NCBI RefSeq assembly: GCF_019029495.1
Contig: NZ_JAERQM010000004.1
Span: 186,294 to 250,293 of the forward strand
DNA: 64,000 nt
DNA from: Falsiroseomonas oleicola
Lineage (GTDB): Bacteria; Pseudomonadota; Alphaproteobacteria; Acetobacterales; Acetobacteraceae
Direction: 5' to 3'
Shown here: in pieces, positions 61,407 through 64,000 of the stretch
How the letters are laid out: every line of letters starts with the position of its first letter
Numbering within the stretch: the first letter of the stretch is position 1
Notes under the pieces: generated by a model
The model's database searches: none
Told to the model about the DNA's origin: nothing
The model's input: only the letters and a program-made list of their open reading frames with translations
Program-made: the position numbers and the translations under genes

Positions 61407-61688
61407 GTGGCGGCGCTCAAATGGCTGGTCGGCGTGATGGGGGTTCTGATCGTGCTCGGCACGGTGGGCCTGGTTGTGGTTCTCGTCCAGCGCATGGGCG
61501 GCGCGGCCGTTCAGGTTGCGCTGCCGCCGGCCTCGCTCGGGCAACCGGCGGGCACACGGATGCTGTCCGTGGCCGCGGCGGAAGGTCGCATTGCCGTGCT
61601 GGTGGCGCGGCCGGATGGGACGGAGCGGCTGCTGCTGCTGGAGCCCGGCCGCGGCCGCGTGGTGGGCGAGCTGCGCGCGGCCGAGTGA
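61407..61688 (+). CDS. DUF6476 small membrane protein
   Basis: A 93-residue protein: one membrane helix ([25 protein letters not shown]) and a short domain [45 protein letters not shown] that looks like a small beta meander. This family is usually encoded divergently from rluD in alphaproteobacteria; here that partner is only a remnant. GTG start with GGGGAGG 4-5 nt upstream. Its stop overlaps the start of the DUF2256 gene by one base. Confidence 0.8.
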   Translation: MAALKWLVGVMGVLIVLGTVGLVVVLVQRMGGAAVQVALPPASLGQPAGTRMLSVAAAEGRIAVLVARPDGTERLLLLEPGRGRVVGELRAAE

Positions 61689-61888
61689 TGGCGCACCACA
61701 AGCCGAACCTGCCGCAGAAGACCTGCGCCCGCTGCGCCCGGCCCTTCGCCTGGCGGAAGAAGTGGGCGCGTGACTGGGACAACGTGCGGCACTGTTCTGC
61801 CGCCTGCCGCGAAGGCCGGAGGCCGGCGGCGGAGGCGGCGCGAAAAACCTCCGCCGGGCCGCTTGATCCGATCCAGCCCGGACGCTAA
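61688..61888 (+). CDS. DUF2256 zinc-binding small protein
   Basis: A 66-residue protein: [43 protein letters not shown], in which CARC and CSAAC give four cysteines for a zinc site, the typical DUF2256 pattern. Function unknown; it is often found near photolyase-type or rluD genes. Coupled to the DUF6476 gene by the overlapping TGATG. Confidence 0.85.
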   Translation: MAHHKPNLPQKTCARCARPFAWRKKWARDWDNVRHCSAACREGRRPAAEAARKTSAGPLDPIQPGR

Positions 61889-61929
61889 TGAGCGGGCCTC
61901 ACGACGCTACGGCGCCGCGGGTTGTCTGG

Positions 61930-62005
61930 GTCCCCTTCGTCTAGAGGCCTAGGACACCGCCCTCTCACGGCGGTAACAGGGGTTCGAATCCCCTAGGGGA
62001 CGCCA
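61930..62005 (+). tRNA. tRNA-Glu (anticodon CTC), CCA encoded
   Basis: The acceptor stem GTCCCCT (61930-61936) pairs with AGGGGAC (61995-62001). The anticodon arm reads CCGCC-CTCTCAC-GGCGG with the anticodon CTC, the T arm is CAGGGGTTCGAATCCCCTA-like with the invariant GTTCGAA, and G-CCA follows. It reads GAG codons. The 3' end of this gene appears to be the insertion point of the island that follows. Confidence 0.97.
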
Positions 62006-62428
62006 TTTCAAATCAAGCACTTAGCTGCTGGTTTGGACGGATTGTCCGGGTTTCTGTCTAACTCAGACAGCAAACCGGACAGATAGAGGTAGGCAGTAGC
62101 GGTGCGCGTCGCCGGGCTGCACGGGCGCTCTGCCATGCCGGGGCGGTGCCATACAGCCTGCGCCGATCCCCTACGATTTGTCGCGGTTCCGCCACTCGGG
62201 ACGCGCCGGCCCTGTCTGCACAATTTGTCACGGCAAGCACTGGTGGCCGGGAAGGCGGGATCACCGGGGGGCCAGTCTGCGAACTTGGCACGATGCGCGA
62301 CCTTGAGGCGGGCGGCACCGCGTTGCCATCTGGCCGCGACGTGCCGCTTGCACCGCAGATTCCGATATGATTCCTTGTGGATTCGCCGCGAAGTTCACCC
62401 CCGCAACCGTCAGTCCGGAAGGCGCCTC
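62006..62428. other. Non-coding stretch after tRNA-Glu, island border
   Basis: No convincing gene lies here. It starts with an AT-richer stretch, then a long palindrome (62043-62081). A 71-codon minus-strand frame across the left half shows no domain and has shadow-like composition. No integrase is visible, and no second copy of the tRNA 3' end is present inside the window. Confidence 0.6.
62043..62081. repeat. 17-bp imperfect inverted repeat, 5-nt loop
   Basis: TGTCCGGGTTTCTGTCT (62043-62059) is repeated inverted as AGACAGCAAACCGGACA (62065-62081), with 15 of 17 positions pairing. It lies 38 nt after the tRNA. Possible roles are terminator, recombinase site or remnant of the insertion process. 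Confidence 0.65.
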
Positions 62429-62662
62429 ATGACCAGCGAACGGCAGCCGATGAATTGGGAACACCGGCTCTACCAGCCGGTGGTTATCGGCGGGTGGTCC
62501 GTGGAAGTGTGGAACCCGATGACGAAGGCGTGGCAGCGGAGCGCCTTCGATCCGCACTGGCCCGAAGACTACGGGGACGCGGCGCGCGATTGGGTGCGCG
62601 TCGCCAATGAGGAACAGCGCGAGCGCAACGGTTCGGCCGCCCTCGCGCTGGCGGGCGTCTGA
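62429..62662 (+). CDS. Small hypothetical protein of the island
   Basis: A 77-residue protein (MNWEHRLYQPVVIGGWSVEVWNPMTKAWQRSAFDP...RERNGSAALALAGV) rich in Trp, with no signal or membrane segment and no family I recognise. CCGGAAGG lies before the ATG. Short, compact proteins of this sort are common in phage- or island-derived clusters. The next gene starts two bases downstream. Confidence 0.6.
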   Translation: MTSERQPMNWEHRLYQPVVIGGWSVEVWNPMTKAWQRSAFDPHWPEDYGDAARDWVRVANEEQRERNGSAALALAGV

Positions 62663-62663
62663 C

Positions 62664-62957
62664 GTGGAACGCGCCGCCCTCGAAACCCGATGGATCGTGC
62701 TCGGGACGGACGGCCGCCACGTGACCATGGGCCGGCACACGGACCCGTCGCCGGAGGAAGTGAGCGAGGCGGAGCGCGCCCTTGCCGCGCAGGGCTTGTC
62801 GGGATGGCTGGCCGTGATGAAGGGCGGCTACTACGTCCGCCGGAAGCCGTCCCTCATGATGGTCAGGCCGCTGGCGAACCCTGCCCGGCCGTTCGAGGAA
62901 GCCGTCGCTGAGTTCGAGGCGAAGCGCAAGGCGGCACTCGCCAGCGTCGCCAGCTAG
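62664..62957 (+). CDS. Hypothetical protein of the island
   Basis: A 97-residue protein starting with GTG 1 nt after the previous stop. ALETRWIVLGTDGRHVTMGRHTDPSPEEVSEAERALAAQGLSGWLAVMKGGYYVRRKPSLMMVRPLANP suggests a small alpha/beta fold; the C-terminal part is helical (FEEAVAEFEAKRKAALASV). No function can be assigned. It is tightly linked to the preceding gene and lies 18 nt before vsr. Confidence 0.6.
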   Translation: MERAALETRWIVLGTDGRHVTMGRHTDPSPEEVSEAERALAAQGLSGWLAVMKGGYYVRRKPSLMMVRPLANPARPFEEAVAEFEAKRKAALASVAS

Positions 62958-62975
62958 GCGCGTCGCCGCACCGGA

Positions 62976-63386
62976 ATGGTTGACCGCCTCACGCCCGAAG
63001 CGCGCAGCCGGCTCATGGCCGCTGTCGGCGGCAAGGACACCGCGCCCGAGCTTGTCGTTCGGCGCATGCTGCACGCGATGGGCTACCGCTTCCGCCTGCA
63101 TCGCCGCGACCTGCCCGGCACTCCCGATATCGTGCTCCCTCGCCACGGCAAGGCGATCTTCGTTCACGGCTGCTTCTGGCACGGTCACGAAGGGTGCCGG
63201 CTCGGCCGCCCTTCGAAGAGCCGTATCGAGTATTGGGGGCCGAAGATCGCCGCGAACCGCGCCCGCGACGCGCGCAAGGCCGCCGCCCTTCGCAGGGCCG
63301 GATGGTCCGTCGCGACCGTATGGGAATGCGAGACGCGCCAGATGAACAAGCTAGCCGCCCGGCTGCGGCGCTTCCTCGCGGCCTGA
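62976..63386 (+). CDS. vsr: Very short patch repair endonuclease Vsr
   Basis: A 136-residue Vsr. MAAVGGKDTAPELVVRRMLHAMGYRFRLHRRDLPGTPDIVLPRHGKAIFVHGCFWHGHEGC contains the catalytic Asp in GTPDIVL, the metal-binding HGCFWHGHEGC and the start of the DNA-wedging region; the end has ARKAAALRRAGWSVATVWECE. It nicks 5' of the T in T:G mismatches that arise when 5-methylcytosine deaminates. It is paired with the cytosine methyltransferase gene 41 nt downstream. Confidence 0.95.
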   Translation: MVDRLTPEARSRLMAAVGGKDTAPELVVRRMLHAMGYRFRLHRRDLPGTPDIVLPRHGKAIFVHGCFWHGHEGCRLGRPSKSRIEYWGPKIAANRARDARKAAALRRAGWSVATVWECETRQMNKLAARLRRFLAA

Positions 63387-63427
63387 AACGCCCTGTAAAT
63401 CCCGCCGCTAGAGGGTAGTCTCCGAAC

Positions 63428-64000
63428 ATGACGAATCGGAGCGAATCGGCGCGCGTCCGCGCACGGCCAATCGGTATCGACCTGTTCTCGGGCGCGGGCG
63501 GCATGAGCTTGGGCTTCGAACAGGCCGGTTTCGACGTAGTGGCGGCCGTGGAGAAAGACCCCATCCACGCGGCGACGCACGCCTTCAACTTTCCGCACTG
63601 CGCTGTCTTTGCACGCGACATTTCGCGCGTGACGGGAGCCGAGCTTCGCCTTGCCGCTGGCATCGGCAATAGGACGGTGGATGTCGTCTTCGGCGGTGCG
63701 CCGTGTCAGGGTTTCAGTCTTATAGGGCATCGCGTCCTTGACGATCCGCGCAACGGCTTGGTCCGCGAGTTCGTCCGTATCGTGCGCGAACTTGAACCAC
63801 GTGCGTTCGTCTTCGAAAATGTGAAGGGGCTGACGGTCGGGGAGCACCGCCGCTTCCTAGACGAACTCGTATCGGCGTTCGCCGCCGCCGGCTACGAAGT
63901 CCGCCAGCCTTGGAAGGTGCTGAACGCGGCCGAGCACGGCGTCCCGCAGAATCGGCACCGCCTCTTCCTCATGGGTGTGCGGCGCGGTGAGCGGTGCCCG
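63428..64000 (+). CDS. DNA (cytosine-5) methyltransferase, 3' end outside window
   Basis: The first 191 residues are present. Motif I is IDLFSGAGGMSLGFEQAGF, motif IV with the catalytic Cys is VFGGAPCQGFS, motif VI is FVFENVKGL, and the VPQNRHRLFLMGVRRG segment of motif VIII follows. It methylates C5 of cytosine in a sequence that cannot be read from this part because the target-recognition domain lies beyond the edge. With vsr it suggests a restriction-modification or Dcm-like module in the island. Confidence 0.93.
   Translation, partial: MTNRSESARVRARPIGIDLFSGAGGMSLGFEQAGFDVVAAVEKDPIHAATHAFNFPHCAVFARDISRVTGAELRLAAGIGNRTVDVVFGGAPCQGFSLIGHRVLDDPRNGLVREFVRIVRELEPRAFVFENVKGLTVGEHRRFLDELVSAFAAAGYEVRQPWKVLNAAEHGVPQNRHRLFLMGVRRGERCP

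Noticed and set aside
62008-62223. A 71-codon minus-strand frame after tRNA-Glu, as an integrase remnant
   Set aside because: No tyrosine recombinase motif is visible and the composition is typical of a shadow.

Overview
The window is very GC-rich DNA (about 70% by eye) densely packed with bacterial genes. An alphaproteobacterium is indicated by FliX, a CckA-like hybrid kinase next to flhB and recA, a DksA whose zinc finger keeps only one cysteine, the DUF6468/MotE pair after fliM, RpoH, and sigma-54-type flagellar promoters. The layout fits Rhodospirillales, most likely Acetobacteraceae (Roseomonas-like). The family is inferred from gene content, not from a search.

Left part (1-8.1 kb): the end of a lysine/alanine-rich histone-like protein, a GNAT acetyltransferase, then a tightly packed minus-strand run of seven genes (7032 down to 1029). 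It encodes a RibD-type reductase, a BchC-like dehydrogenase, an aberrant QueD/PTPS-like protein, a family-4 glycosyltransferase, a methyltransferase, and the OtnK/OtnC four-carbon acid-sugar kinase and decarboxylase. A pair of small paralogous permeases lies directly upstream. I read this as a possible pathway for a modified, glycosylated small molecule; it is the best candidate here for an undescribed system.

Flagellar region (8.2-33.6 kb): flagellar genes lie in several divergent blocks: flgN-like/flgJ-like/flgI; fliX; flgF-G-A-H; fliL-fliM-DUF6468-motE-cheY-cheZ and a 998-residue secreted protein; fliO-fliP; flgB-flgC-fliE-fliQ-fliR-flhB. Two sites matching the sigma-54 -24/-12 consensus (TGGCAC-N5-TTGC) precede flgI and flgF, each with an inverted repeat further upstream. 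Non-flagellar genes sit between the blocks: dksA, an SRAP protein, a TAXI-type TRAP transporter, speD/speE and an unknown membrane protein.

Housekeeping region (33.6-41.8 kb): a CckA-like kinase without a visible membrane anchor, recA, a PepSY protein, alaS, small membrane proteins and a DmpA-type peptidase. At 41.9-44.2 kb lies a lower-GC, three-gene accessory module with its own AT-rich promoter region (a serine/alanine-rich beta protein, a small beta protein and a possible papain-fold protein), apparently acquired by transfer.

Right part (44.2-64 kb): icd, a PAS-HPt protein, an Hsp70-family protein, serA, an HWE kinase, an amidohydrolase, a PPT-type acetyltransferase with an MFS transporter, a VOC protein, a LOV hybrid kinase, rpoH and rluD. 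The rluD/DUF6476 junction is duplicated around an RTX gene: the left copy keeps rluD intact and the right copy keeps DUF6476 intact. A tRNA-Glu(CTC) is followed by what looks like the start of an integrated island with two small unknown genes, vsr and a truncated cytosine-5 DNA methyltransferase running off the edge.
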